Source: Penelope pileata | Lineage: Eukaryota; Chordata; Aves; Galliformes; Cracidae | Reading direction: 5' to 3' | Length of the DNA stretch: 64,000 bases | Assembly: GCA_013396635.1 (NCBI GenBank) | Contig: WBMW01000582.1 | Location: forward strand, 1,858,703 to 1,922,702 | In this document: positions 26,467 through 40,000 of the stretch, one piece after another | Layout of the letters: the number at the start of each line of letters is the position of its first letter | Numbering within the stretch: the stretch's first letter is position 1 | Notes under the pieces: generated by a model | Told to the model about the DNA's origin: nothing | What the model saw: the letters and a program-made list of their open reading frames with translations, nothing else | Database searches by the model: none | Program-made: the position numbers and the translations under genes

Positions 26467-29400
26467 AACATTGCTTCAGTCTCATGTTTAATGGTGAATG
26501 CCCTTTTCTTCTGAGAACAAATTAAAAAAAAAAAAATCAACAAATAGGCAAGTAAGAAATACGCACTATTCGCTGGGGCCAACAGAAAGGACTCTGCTGC
26601 CAGATAAAGAACATCAGGAAAAATAGAGACTTTTTAAAATGTGTCCTGAAAATGTGTCCTCCTTTGTGTTACTTTATCTTTGTCTGTGAAGAATCATATA
26701 ACTTTATAATTGACTTCTGATTTATTTTATTGAAAAAAAAAAAAAAAAAAGATGCCACATGCCCAGAGAAAAATAAACTATGAGGAAAAAAATCGGTGCT
26801 AGGAGCATTTATTTTCTCTGTCCACATAATCTCACCTGCCCCATGTTGACCAACTCAGATTAACCAAAACCCATTCTTTCCACAGGAAATAGACTGTACA
26901 GAAAGGCTCTCGTATTCTCTACAGACAGCATGGAAAATGCTGCTGGTCAATACTATGCAATATATAACAGATAATTATGATCCAAGTGTCCAAATTATAA
27001 TCAGTTTGACAAATGTCCAAAAGTGTTCCTTAGTCTATTTTATATTTTCACTAAGACAAGGCAATCATACAACCAGACAATTCCATCAGGGAAGCTTGTT
27101 AGCTGCTTAGTCTGTTAAACCCTGGTTGCCATAGCATCTAGAGTTGAAAAAGCTGCAGATTGGCATGAAAAAGCATGTCGACAATTGCCCTGTCACAGCA
27201 TGCAAGCCAGGTCTGCTCAAAGGCAGCACACTACAAGTTTTCTTTCCCAGTTTGCACTACCCCATGCTGTTTAATAATATCCATTTACTGGTATTGGGAT
27301 TGATCTAGTGCAGTGTAAAATCCGTATCTACTGAGATTTTTCTTTTCACGTAGGGGAAGATTCTTTAACAAATAACCACATCACAATTAATTTACAAAGG
27401 AAGTGTTGTAAAAATTGTAGGAGGCATGTCTGATTTAAGAGAGAAACAATCCAAACTTCTAATTATCAGATCTTCAGCAAGCTAATCAGTTCTACAAAGT
27501 TAAAAAAAAAAAAAAGACGTTGGAGAGATTTCAAATATTTTTGTTGCTGGTAGTTACTTTCATCAAACATACACTGCTTTGCATTTAGATTTTGTGTTAG
27601 CAGAAAAATCTTGATATTTATTTTGGCTATACTTCTTAATTGTGTGCTTTCTGCAATTAAATAAGTGCTACCAACTAAATAGAATTCTGTTCATAATTCA
27701 CAAATACTCAAATAGGAATTAGTGCAAGTAACTGAACACACAGCAATTTTTTTTTCTATAAACTGATTGTGCAGGTTTAATCTTAAAAGTTAACATAATT
27801 GTTAACGTCAAGCAACTTGCTCCTTAAAGAAGTGTACTTCAGTAGTACATTCATATTTACTCTTGTATATGGATCATTACATAATTAAAATGTTCATTAG
27901 TCATCTTCATCAAAGTGCGAGATTTAATAAAAAAGAAAAAAGAAAGAAAGAGCACATAACTACAGGATTTTACACAAGTGTTTCCTATCAAAAGTTTACA
28001 CTTGGTTTATTCACTTTCCCTTCCATTATCGCCTTCTAATCTGTTCTGTCACTTCATTTTACTTTTCCTTCAATGCCACAACTGAAGAAAATCTTGAAAA
28101 CTTCATACCCAGGAGTACAATTAACCTGGCAAACCCAAGAGGATTCTGGCATGGATCTTTTCCCACATTTCTGATGGATGGTATAATTCCATTTTTTAAT
28201 CTATCAATATCATGTAGACATGTTTTACTACATCACTCACTATCAGTTATTTTATCCTTTTCATTAAAGGTCTAGATACATAACTTGAGAAAACCAGGGA
28301 GGAGTTTTGTCTTTTGGCAAAATTAGCAGTCTATTAAACTGCTTCACAATAAGTAAATCTTTTCAAAGGTAATTTCCTAATGTATCTTTGCCATCCTAGG
28401 GACAGAACACATCACCAAAACTTTTGAAAACATTTTAGTTGAAATTTTTACTCTATGTTGCCACATGAAATGCTGAAGCAAAAATATCTTAGGCTAATAA
28501 TCATCTTATAGAAAATTTTATGGCAATGTGTACCTAATGTCTATCATATTTGTATTTTCCGTGAATTTTCTTCATCCTTGTACAAAGTTTGCAACTTAAC
28601 ACACTGAACACACACTGAAGCTATAATTTTCTTGAGTTTTGACACAGATTGAGTTCAAGGAACTCTATCTTTTTTCTTTGAAATCCCTATCTGTGTATAT
28701 TTATTTATGTATATATTTAATGTTGAGAATACTTCCGTGTAAATTTTACTGGGAATTTTTAAGCTTCTTAATAGAGAGCTGAATCTGCAGCTTCCCAGCT
28801 AACATTGCAGTCTACAAAATACTACCGTTCAGAAAAACTAGTTGTGACTTATTCATTTTTTGACTAATTTGATACTATTTGTTAATGTAACTATGTACTT
28901 ACTTTCTGCAAATCAAAACAAAATATCCTGATTTCAGGTGCAGAAACTTTCAGTAGATTTTTTAAAGACTGGCTACATGACAAAAATATTGGATAAATAA
29001 AGGATTTAGTTCATCATATAAACAAATCAGAAACAAAATGTAGTTTAGCACACAGGTAAACTCATTAGGATTTCAGCTTCTCCAATTTTTATCATGTTTC
29101 TTCTAAGCAAACTAAGGAATTTCAGGATTATGTTACAAGTATAGAAACACAGTCATTTTGGAAAACGTCATATGAAACAGTGTGCGTGTACAAGGAGAAG
29201 TATTTTGACATTTGATTTTAGAAGTAAGGTCCAAGTACTTTGTTTTACTGATTTTAGGGTATGGGACTATGCACGTATAATTCTGGATGAATGGAGTGAA
29301 ATGCAGTGAGATAAAATCTGCAGCACAGTTTTACTTTGCTGTGATGGTAGCTTTCCATATGGAGTCTTACAAGGAGTGCTAGGGAGCTGGGCACTGCTGG

Positions 29401-32400
29401 TAGCACCCTAGCACCCATGCCATGCACAACTTTGGGATTTTCTGCCCGTGCTATTGCATTGGCATGTGGCAGGGAATGTGACTGAAGGGCTCCAGGCTAC
29501 CAGTGAGGAAAATTCAAGAGCAGCTCAGCAATGTTCCTTCACCAGATTGAATATTTTCTGCAGATAGTCAAGCAGCATGAGAAAGAGAAATTATCTCGTT
29601 TGCTGCCTGAATATCCCTACTGAGGAAGGAATGAGTCAGGCTCTGTGGGCCATCTCCTCAGACAAGTCCTAAAATCCACCAAGATGGGCATATGCTGATT
29701 TGCAACAGCTCCAGTCAGAGTTGTGAAGTTCCCTCTGGTTACAATTAATTCTTCCTTGGCATCCATATTTCTATCAGTGCAACGAATTGGCTCTAAATCT
29801 GCAAGTTCATTTTACACGTTCTATTTTTATGTAGCTGCTGGTCAGTAAACATGCATTGCACAGGTTAATGTTGCACTTTGAAGGCACCCAGTGAGTAGCA
29901 TTGAGGAAACATTTCCTGCCCTTAAATGAGCAAATGAGAAGTCCCTGCCAATGTGAAGTCCCTGCACTCACTCAGGATCATTGCCATATCCTGGTGCTAG
30001 TTTGTGTCTGTTATTTTTGCCCAAGACTGTTCTCCTTTTTCCAAATCTATTTAACAAACATTTATTTGTTACTATTAAACATTCTCCCCCCCCAAATAAA
30101 AAAGTGCAGAGTCTCCAGTCGTCTATTTTTATTCTGCATTTTCTGTTACTTAAAATGAGTAGTGACAGATTATTATCACTTTGTTAGACAATATACAATT
30201 TACACTAAATATTATCCTTCTTATTAGGATACTTATTTGGAAACATGCTTATAACTTTTTGTCTTCTAATTAAAGCAAAAGGAAGATTAAAATAGAAATT
30301 ATCACAGCTGAATTTTCGCTGACAGAAAAAAGAAAGTGGTTTAAAATAACAGTAAGTACAGAGCTTTTACAATGGATGTGAATGATACTGCAAGTCAAAT
30401 AGTTCTTTAAAACTCCCACTGCAAATTTCCACATAACAAAGGTTATCTTTTTAAATCTAAACCTTTTCTACAGTTTCTCTAAAGTCAAATAGCAAAATAA
30501 AACATGAACATTAGAACTATTCCTATAAAGTAAAAAGAAGTGTTGCTCTGCAGTAGCTTTTATGTTTTTCTGTTACACTTTGCCTTATTGCAAAATTTTC
30601 TTCAACTGGCTGAAAGCACATTAACTGCTAGATAGGCATCACACTGATGTCTCCATGCTGTAGCTTACAGCCGTGAATTTGCTACGATCTGTTTAATCAT
30701 CAGTGTATTGATTTTCCTCAGCTTTCCTTCATTTTAGCCCCATAGCAGGCTTCTGTAATTTCCTTTGGACAAAGTGTAACCAAACTGTGCTAAGTGATGT
30801 TGATTTGCAGGCAAAAGTAAAGGGGTAAATATAAATTAACAAGCTATAAACATTTTACAAGTGGGGAGTCAATAAAAACAGTGTCTGCAGTTCTTTAAAA
30901 AAAATGATTTGAAGCAGATTGTTAACAAAGGTGTCCAAAGAAACTGACACGAGTCTGAGAATAATTTTTGCGCTTTGTGATTAAGAATTGATCAGTCTAA
31001 AAGCCTCTGATGCAACTGAATCACCCATAAGCTGCTGGCCTGAAAAGGCTCAGCAGGGGCTGGTATTTGTTTGCTCAACTCCCATGATTCCAAGTAGATA
31101 ATTGGGCTGTGAAGTTCATGGCAGAATCTGAATTTGCTTTCTTGCTTCCCAGCTGGCTGAGCACTGGTTTATAGACTTCTGTGTACAAATTTAGCCAGCA
31201 GCAAACCTCACATCCTTAATGTAAAAGGTGTTTTGTTGTGTTTTCCAGGTGCTGAGTGGAAAGCCCACACTCCAGAAGCTCATTAAAAGGGGCAAGTTAC
31301 GGTACAGGTTTATTTCTGTCACAGCGTTTCAGAAAACAGTGACAAGGATTAATACGTTTCTTTGGTACTGGAAAAAGCCTGATACAATCCCTTGTGAATT
31401 TGATCATCTGTTTCACTGCCTGTAAAAGATTCAATCTCCTATTATATCCTGAAGTTACAGCTGTAAGCCAGGGCTGATAAGAATTCAGACAGCACTGCTA
31501 GAGCCTTCACAAAACTAATTGTTTTATTAAGCAGCAGCTTGTTTATTTGCAATTTGTTTCATACGTCACTCAGAGAACTGACTCTTTTTTAAAATAATAA
31601 CGTGTGATAAATCTGCTGTACATTATCCGTGACAGGCACTATATTGTATAAATATGTACCAGTAATGGAGTTTAAAAATCTCTCAAACTGTTACTTCTAT
31701 TCTGTTGTTGCTTAAGAATAGCTATTTTTGAACACTTATGGAATTCCTTCCAAGGCTTTTCATAATTCTGACAGTAAACTCAGATCTACAGATTGCCTAT
31801 AAAGTCATCTCCATCTGAAGACAGAGCCTGACAGTGTAATTGCGTGCTCTGGCCTGGGCTGGGGAAAGCATCGTGATGTGAGCGCTCACAGCTTCACACA
31901 GCCTCCTCCCAGCAGGAGCCCTGCCTCTGGGGAGCGCTCCCCAGCCATGCCCTCTCCTGAAGCAGAGAGAGCCCCAGGCACCTCCTGACAAAGAGACATT
32001 CACGCTCAGGTCACAGCCCTCCCAGGCACCCTGAGGCAGCGCACCTAAGGGTAACAGCACCTCTGCTGTAGCCTCTTATACCTTTCTGATCAGACTCAGA
32101 GACACCAGAAAGAATTACAAGACACTATTTTAAATCACAAGCTAGAACAGATGGGCTTTGCTGCATATTTATGAACTACCAGAATAATGGGATCATTCCT
32201 GGGAGTAGGAGGGAGAAGGCTGAAGGTCCACTTTCATTTCCTTAGGATTTATGTGAGGAAAAAATAATGCTGTCCCTTTTTGAAAGCTTGCTTCAGGCTG
32301 AACCCTGGGATTGCTTTTCTCCTTGCTCACATGTAGCAAAATACATTCATATGACTTGTTACATCGTTTCATGGGGCAACTCTCATGAACAAATGCTCTA

Positions 32401-35400
32401 ACAGTGGTGCCAAGGGTGGAGCTTTGGCTATTTGTCTTTTTGCTGTGATTAATATACCGTGCTGCAATATACCATAATTCAAAGCCCGCATCATTGTATA
32501 GAGAAGGATTTGAGGACTGCACTTAATCAAAGAAAGAGACATGAAAGATACACATTTTCCTGCACGTGTCAGAAATTAGACAATAAAACCATATTATTCC
32601 TAACAATAGTTCTTATTCCTAATTCCTTAAGTGCCACACCAGCATTTTAACCTGTAATTGATTGTATATGATTGTCTGTACAATACATAGCTAAACAGAA
32701 CCTTGTTTGCAGCTGGCAATTTATTGCCCTCCTGCATTACAACAAAGAAACCCAAAATGGTAGCCAAAGAGAAAACTGCCAGTCAAAACACTCTTGCTCT
32801 CTTGTTCACACTGTTGCTTTCTACCTCCACACTCCATTTTTCTCTAACAACAAATTTAACTTATGAATGAGAAAGGTTAAAGAAAAAATATTTGGTTGCC
32901 AAAAACATGGCAAAAATATTATAAAAAGATCTGTTACTGTTAAACACTGTATGTCCTTAGAAAAATGCTAGGAACCACAAGAGTTACACTTTTATCTAAG
33001 AGGTAGCATATGTGCCATATAATACATATGTTGCAATCACAGCAACTTATTTTGCATGAACAGCAGCAAACTCTGAAAAAAAAAAAATTGTCCAGTGCTC
33101 AAATGAAAGCTGTCATCATGCCTTCATTTTAAATATGCATTCAAAGGAAAAGCAGTTTTGTATACTTTCCCTGACAGATCTTTTTGGACAACAGTACCTG
33201 TTAGCATAAAAAGAAAAGAAGCTCAATTATATTTTTCTATTATAAGATGTTTTGAACAGTTCCATAATGTCATCATTTTTATGTGGAATGATCTATGTTG
33301 AATTAAAATAATTATTCTTGTTCACATGCTCTTACTACATTCTTCCTACGATCACTGAAAACGAGGTTTCACATTTACCTCATAACAGATATTAAACTGG
33401 TATTCCCTTTAAATATTTGTTATCCAACCATTAACAATTTGTACAATCTCATTGCCCACAGAAAACAAATATTAAAAAATTCTGAAAGATTCTGGAAATC
33501 ATAGGCTATGTAGTTAAGTACTGAGTATTAAGAATTCAGCGTTCCCTATTCTGCATGACTGTAAGCATCCATTTGCACTATAATAAATCTGTTTTAACCC
33601 CAGCCTCTTAGAATTTGCTCCTGTCCTCATTGCAGTGCTATCACTTTATATTCATACAATAAAACCAGCTTCTCCATCCTAGCCTGCTACTCATCTGGAT
33701 AATGGACTGATGCCTCTCTTCCAGGCCATTTTTCAAAAACGGAGATGGTCTCATACCTGCAAAGCAATAGTTCACATAGCCACACTTTCTGGAAAGGCAC
33801 TGAAGTCTAGACCACTATTGTGTGCATACACAGAATAGTTGTGCATACACAACTACATGAAGTAATCTCAGAAATATAACACATATAAAAACCAGACAGA
33901 TTTGTCTCCATATTCCTCCTATTAGAAGGCTGTATCCTGAGCCATTATGCTGCCAGCAATGATGGCAGATAGCCCAGCTACCAGCCTTTGCAGGTTACAT
34001 TTTCTTCAGATCTTAGACAAAAATGATTGATACCAGCTTTTTAGGAAGGTCTTCTTCAAATAGCACAGTGGCAGTGATCAGAACACTTTAAGATTTCATT
34101 TATTAAACAGCACACTGATTTGAGTTTGTGTACTATAAAAATGGGATAGAAATGAAACTAGCAAAGACAAACTGCATTTCAAAGTGTCAATTCTATGCAT
34201 CATTCTTACAAAATAACCCCAAATTATCCTGCACTACAGGACAAATGTGTTCTGCTAACTAGATGTGCTGGTACAGTTTTAGATATGTCAAGATTCATTC
34301 TTATTCTTATCACTTCAAATCCAGTAGTCTAGATCCTCAAAAGACATGGCAGCATTCAATTCTAAAAGAGGCTGTCCTGAAGTCTTGCAATCTCAAATTA
34401 AGTGTCTTAAAATCTAATTAAAAGCTCACAAGTACATTTAATTCAAAAGTTAATCAAACCACCAAGTAGTCCCACATAGTTGGAAAAAAACAATGAAATT
34501 CTCTACTGTCTAGCTTCAGTGACAAAAAAACTGCCACTATCCACAGCCACATTATCATATCTGAAGAAAGCATAAAATCAAAACAAGATTTCCGTAAATT
34601 TGTTTTTAGAACTGCATTGCTAATTATGTTTTATTGACTTGGAGTCCTTTCTGGCATTGACATGTTGGGTATTTATGTCTTTTATTCTGAGTTGTTATAC
34701 AGAGTAAATACTCCTAAAGCTTCTGACTTGCTGTCCAGTGTAAATTCTAGGTTATCTTCTTTTTTCTTCCTTTATTAGAAAGGATTGGGTAATCACAACA
34801 AAGCAACATGAACACGCCCTCCAAAGGGTCACTTTAATCTCTAAATTGGGTAAAAGATAAAAAAGATTTCCAAAGAAGAAAGCCCTTTAGGAAAATGGCA
34901 CAGGTAATTGCAACACAAATTCCAAGAAAGATAAGTTTATGATTCTTCACGAAGACTTTTCAATCGACAAAGTCAAAAAAGAAAAAAAAATGAAAAAAAA
35001 GAAATTCAAAACTTTCGCTCTCCAAATAACAAACTGGCACAGCAGTTAAAGAGATTTTGCAGCTAAACACATTTTTACTTCTACCAGACCCTGTAGCTTC
35101 ATGTCATCTATTTTTCCTCCTGACTCCTTGCCAACACTGCTTTCAGTCCCCATAGGCCTCAACCAGAGGGACACACGAAGTGTACAGTCAGGCTAGACAT
35201 GGGGGAAAGTACTCAGTGATACAAAGCCCTACTCCATGATCCTTTAAAGCTCTTGGGAGTGCAAGTGTTACTTCTGGCAAACAGATGAAGAGTCCTCCAC
35301 AGACAGGCTAGGCAGCTGCTCTTTAGCCACATCTTTGTATGTGAAATAAAATCTCCAGAGCTTTCACAGATCCTAGCTGCTGAGTCTACCTATTCAAGCC

Positions 35401-36860
35401 GGGCAGTGGAGTGAGACTGAGGTTTATTCAGTGCTTAAATATGAAAATGACTGTAATATGCGTGATGGACAAGGACTTGTAGAACAGTAACTCCAATAGA
35501 TCTGAGTATTTGCACACATACACATTCTATTCAAAGCATCTGTAGGCTATAGAATGTTATCAGAAGACTAATATATCCCAATCAGACAGAATTTATTTAT
35601 AGAGAACGCTCTTTTCGCAGTGTTAGATGCCTCATTAACTTGATTCAGCTTGCACACAGCAAAAATATTCCCTCCCTCTTCAGATTTTTGATAGGGAATT
35701 ATAATTTCTTGTTTCATTTGTTAAAATCCTTTAGCTATGAGGACATTTCAGAAATGCTTTATTGCACATGACTTTTTAAAATGCCAGAGCATCATTTTGA
35801 CCAAAAGGCTCTCCTTTTGCTGATTTCCTCTTACGAGAAATACCAGGAAGGATTGTCCTATTTCTTCTTTACATTTGCCTCTTCCAGAAATCATTAATAG
35901 CCGACATTTGATCCTCCTACACAAAAGTTCATGATAGCAAAGTTGAAAAAGCGGGTTATACATCGTGCTATGAACAGATTATAAATTTGGTATGTCAGTG
36001 CTACTCTCACTGTAATGCTATGGGAAATTATACTGTAAGAATTTTAAATACTATCTAAATTTAAGTACAAACTCATTCCTGGAAGATTTACGGATTCTAT
36101 AGTTTTACTGAACTTGGAGACTTTAAACTCAGCATTTCAAGTTAGTGTGTGGAGGTTTACAGGAGTTGTCAGCAGAACCAGAGGTCAAGAGAAATAGGCA
36201 AAGTATAACTCCATTTTTGTTATTTACTATTTTTCTCTTGGTTTGATAAAGCAACAGACTCCCAAATCCCTTCTTTACTTGTTTCAGCTCCACAGTTCAC
36301 TGTCATTACTGATTACAATTAAAGATGGAGCAAATGGAAAACATCTAGAAAAATATATGATCCTATGAATGTACTGAATCCACTGAATTCCAGTCATATG
36401 CTTGCCCAGCAGAGAATGTCTCCTTAATGACTGGAATGTAACAGGGAGTAGGATCTGGGGATGCTATTTTAAAGAAATGAATAGACAATGCATTCTTCAG
36501 GAACTGTGGTTCGTTTATAGTTTGGTCTAAAACTACTGATATCAGTTTGATTCTGTGGGCTCCTAATCAAACTCTTCTATCTTAAAATCTTCAAGATCAA
36601 TGCAGCCTTCTTTTTTAGCATCTCTTACACACATACACATACAAAAATTACATGCATCCAAACTGTTGGCACAGCAAGTCCCGTTCTCTTTTCTTAACCA
36701 TTCTATTTTTTTCAATTTCTGAATATAGATAACTGTCCTTTAGGGATGGTTTACTGAATTTCTTTTTTGAACACCATATGGAATATGATATGAAAATAAT
36801 TATCTCTATCACAGGTATATTTGTTGCAATGCTGCTTAAAGGAAGTTCCCATTCTCTAAG
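26467..36860. other. AT-rich gene desert segment
   Basis: About 10 kb without a named gene or transposon. It has an 18-base A run at 26,733-26,750. GC-raised patches at about 29,330-29,720 and 31,840-32,060 show no CpG-island character and no recognised protein. At 30,830-31,430 the sequence is less AT-rich and unique-looking, with a splice-acceptor-like GTTTTCCAG near 31,240, but no matching donor-bounded exon could be supported. Confidence 0.5.
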
Positions 36861-37074
36861 AATCTGTGCAAAACAACTCTTATTTTAAAAATACAGTAAA
36901 GTCAATTTAGTGTCAAGAGTCATCTAAAGGCCAGTTGCCTAAAACAAATAATATAATATTGCTGAACAATCTGTGCAAAACAACTCTTATTTTAAAAATA
37001 CAGTAAAGTCAATTTAGTGTCAAGAGTCATCTAAAGGCCAGTTGCCTAAAACAAATAATATAATATTGCTGAAC
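36861..37074 (+). repeat. Perfect 107-bp tandem duplication
   Basis: Two copies, 36,861-36,967 and 36,968-37,074, both begin AATCTGTGCAAAACAACTC and end AATATTGCTGAAC; I found no mismatch reading them side by side. The unit is unique-looking AT-rich sequence and not a simple repeat. Identity between copies means the duplication is recent or is an assembly artefact. Confidence 0.95.
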
Positions 37075-40000
37075 AATGTGATTTGATTGCAAACTGTCTT
37101 GATAATTTAGTGACTTCTTAAGAACAGGAATGAAAACTATCAAGGTTAGGAATCCTAAATTGTATTTTTTTTAACTAAACATTATTTTAAAAATTGTAGC
37201 ACTTGAAAATATTATCTGAATCAATGTAATCCAAAGGAACAGTAAATATATCTAGGTCTATTCCTCTCTCCCCTCCCCCGTCTCTCTTTCATTGTCTCTC
37301 CAGTTCCTTACTCTGTCTCTCCAGGTGTGTTATATTTTTAAGGCAATCTCATGATTTCTGCACCCACAATATGGCTTTTGAACAGTTCAAGCATGTGCAT
37401 AATGTTCTGGAATCCAAAGGATTTTGAAACACAAAGAAATTACTACAAAGTAATCAGCTATCAGGTGTGATCTGATCTGTAGTAAACGTGTGTCTGAGAA
37501 ATCCTATAGCTCACATGATAAAGATGGTGAACTATATTGAATTAGAATTACAGTAAGAATAAAGGCTCAAAAATTTAACTTGGAGCTGCTGATGCATAGC
37601 AAATCAATTAATATGTCAATTTTATTGCAAAGTTGTTTCTGTTAAAGCTTTTCAAGTTATGCAGACTGGAGTATACATTGCAAGTACTGTTCAACACCAG
37701 TTGGATTAAAAAGGAAACTGATTTGCTGAGTGCCCTTCAGCACCACTCTTGGTGCCCCATAACCCAGGGATGACAGGGATTTCTTAGGCTGTAAATGCCC
37801 TGGTCTTACCCAAAATGTCCAGACCACAGACCAATCTCTCTCTAAGCAATGTGAAAATATTAGAGATGTTTTGTAGCTGCACAAATGTTTTATATTCTCT
37901 ATAAGAATGCTTATTTCATAGTTTAGCAACATAACCATACTGCATTTGTGTCTGTATTTTCTTCCTTGGTGCATTAATGTTGATGAGCCTGTGCAATTTC
38001 CTCAGTGATGAACAAACCTGCCATTAAAAAGACTGTTTAACCTAAAACATATAACTAGGATAAAAACAGCAGCAGTTCGTAAATGAGCCTGAGTTTCCAT
38101 GGAGGCACTATAGATCTTGCTTGTGTTTTAATTATCTTCTCTGCTCTTTAAAAGTGCATTCTGGCTAATAAGATGGTCTTCTGATGGTTCGGTCTGTTTT
38201 TATAAGCACAAATACCTCTTTCTTCCTGTATATATCCTGAGATGATGAGGATGATCAAAAAACCGGAACTTACAGTCTGCTGATGTAACCACATATAGCA
38301 CTCATCCAAATAAAATTTGCTCAAATACAAGGTCTTGGAAAGTGGGACTAATAATAATAGTACTAAAAATAATACTAATAATAAATGAAGATCTTAGAAG
38401 AAACTTTTCATTTTCATTTCCAAATTATTACTAACAGTAATACTTTTTTTTTCTCTAATACCTCCCTAACATTTACCTGATGTAATCTTAATTAAAATCT
38501 TACCTGTAAGGAATGCAAGAAGGCTGAAATCAGTTGTTTGAAAGAGTAAAGGGGATTATATATATCAATCATGAAATCTTTCTACTAAAATATATTTGCA
38601 GCAAATTTGTTATAAAATCTGGAGCACTACCACACAAAGGCCGACTGAAAAACACAAATTCTCCAGAAAGTTTGTGAGTTTCAGTAGCACAAGTGGAATT
38701 TTATTTATACCCTCTATTTTCATGTGCACCTCCTCAAAAAATTATTCTAATCTAAGGCTACGTGAGAGCTTCCCAGTCATATTTTCCAGCTGCTTCACAT
38801 ACCTGTGTATACCTTCTTCCGTGGCTCACAAGAACTGTATTCAGCGTGGCCAAGCCTTTCCAAACGATCATCAGCAAAACTAGTAAATAAAAAAGCGTAC
38901 ATGAGATTGTTCTGATGCCCAGTCAGCTCCTGTAAAGGGGAAGATTTCACGAAGCTGTTAATATACGAATTCTTTACATACACTTTTTAAATACTAGCTA
39001 ACCAACTCCCAGTCAAGAACTCCAGTTATCCTGAGTTTGTAAACAGTACTTTCCCACTTCTCTCCTGGATTTGATTCCCTTCCTTACTGTGTTGTCTCAG
39101 CTTCAGGTTCTGATGTTTGGTCTCATCATGTGAGGCCAGACTTCCAAATAGTTCTGTCAGCAGCTTAGAACGCTCCAGATCTGGATAGACTCCTCTCTAG
39201 CGCTTTCACTTTGAACAGACATAGGCATTTTTTATCAAAAACTGTATGCCTTCGTCTTCCCTGGAACCATGGCATATCGTTTGGTATTGAACAACAGAAA
39301 GTCAGGCTTAGTTACTTCCATGCAATAGAAAACTACAAAAATAGCCAGAAAACGTTACAAGGTGTTCTCTGTATAGCAAACTGGTGCTGTTGCTGGGGGA
39401 ACTAACCTTCATTTATGGTATTTCACTTTTTCTAATATTCTAATCCAGCATCCTTGTGTGATATATTGTTGTCACAGTTTCCAGGGAGGTTCTCTGTTAG
39501 CTGCGCTCTCATTGCCAGAATTTCAGGCCTTTGATTCATATGAAGCTATAATCTCTTTTGATCCAGCATGGATTGTAATTTATTCCTCTGCAAATACCAG
39601 AGTAACAACTGACATGTCAAATAGCATCTGATAGGTAACTACTGGAGGCCTGCTACCTCTGTTTTAATCACCACTAGATTCAATGGCAACAATAATCACG
39701 TTAACTGGAGTTATTTTAAAGCCGGGTTCAGATAACACAGACTAAAAATGTGTTCCCTTATTAGATGTGTTAGGGTACTGTGAAATTGTTCCTCCTGCCT
39801 CAAAAAAGTGCCCAGTAAGATTCCAAGAGGCTTGAACAACATGCACCTGAGACATTCAGATACTCATGCAACAACGTGAGAGTCCAAATAGACAGATAGA
39901 TGGACCTCAGAGAATATTTTGTTGATGTGGTGGTATTCATGGACTAAAAGAGCAGCCCCCACACAGACTGAAGTGAGTCAGGCTGATTATAAAATGCAAG

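Noticed and set aside
31228..31425. Open frame after a splice-acceptor-like GTTTTCCAG, with a short FISVTAFQ segment that loosely recalls the T-box ISVTAYQ motif
   Set aside because: The similarity is limited to a few residues, the rest does not follow the T-box pattern, and no suitable donor bounds an exon.
31797..32060. 87-codon minus-strand frame in a GC-raised patch
   Set aside because: Few CpGs, no recognised protein and no exon signals; probably composition or an old repeat.
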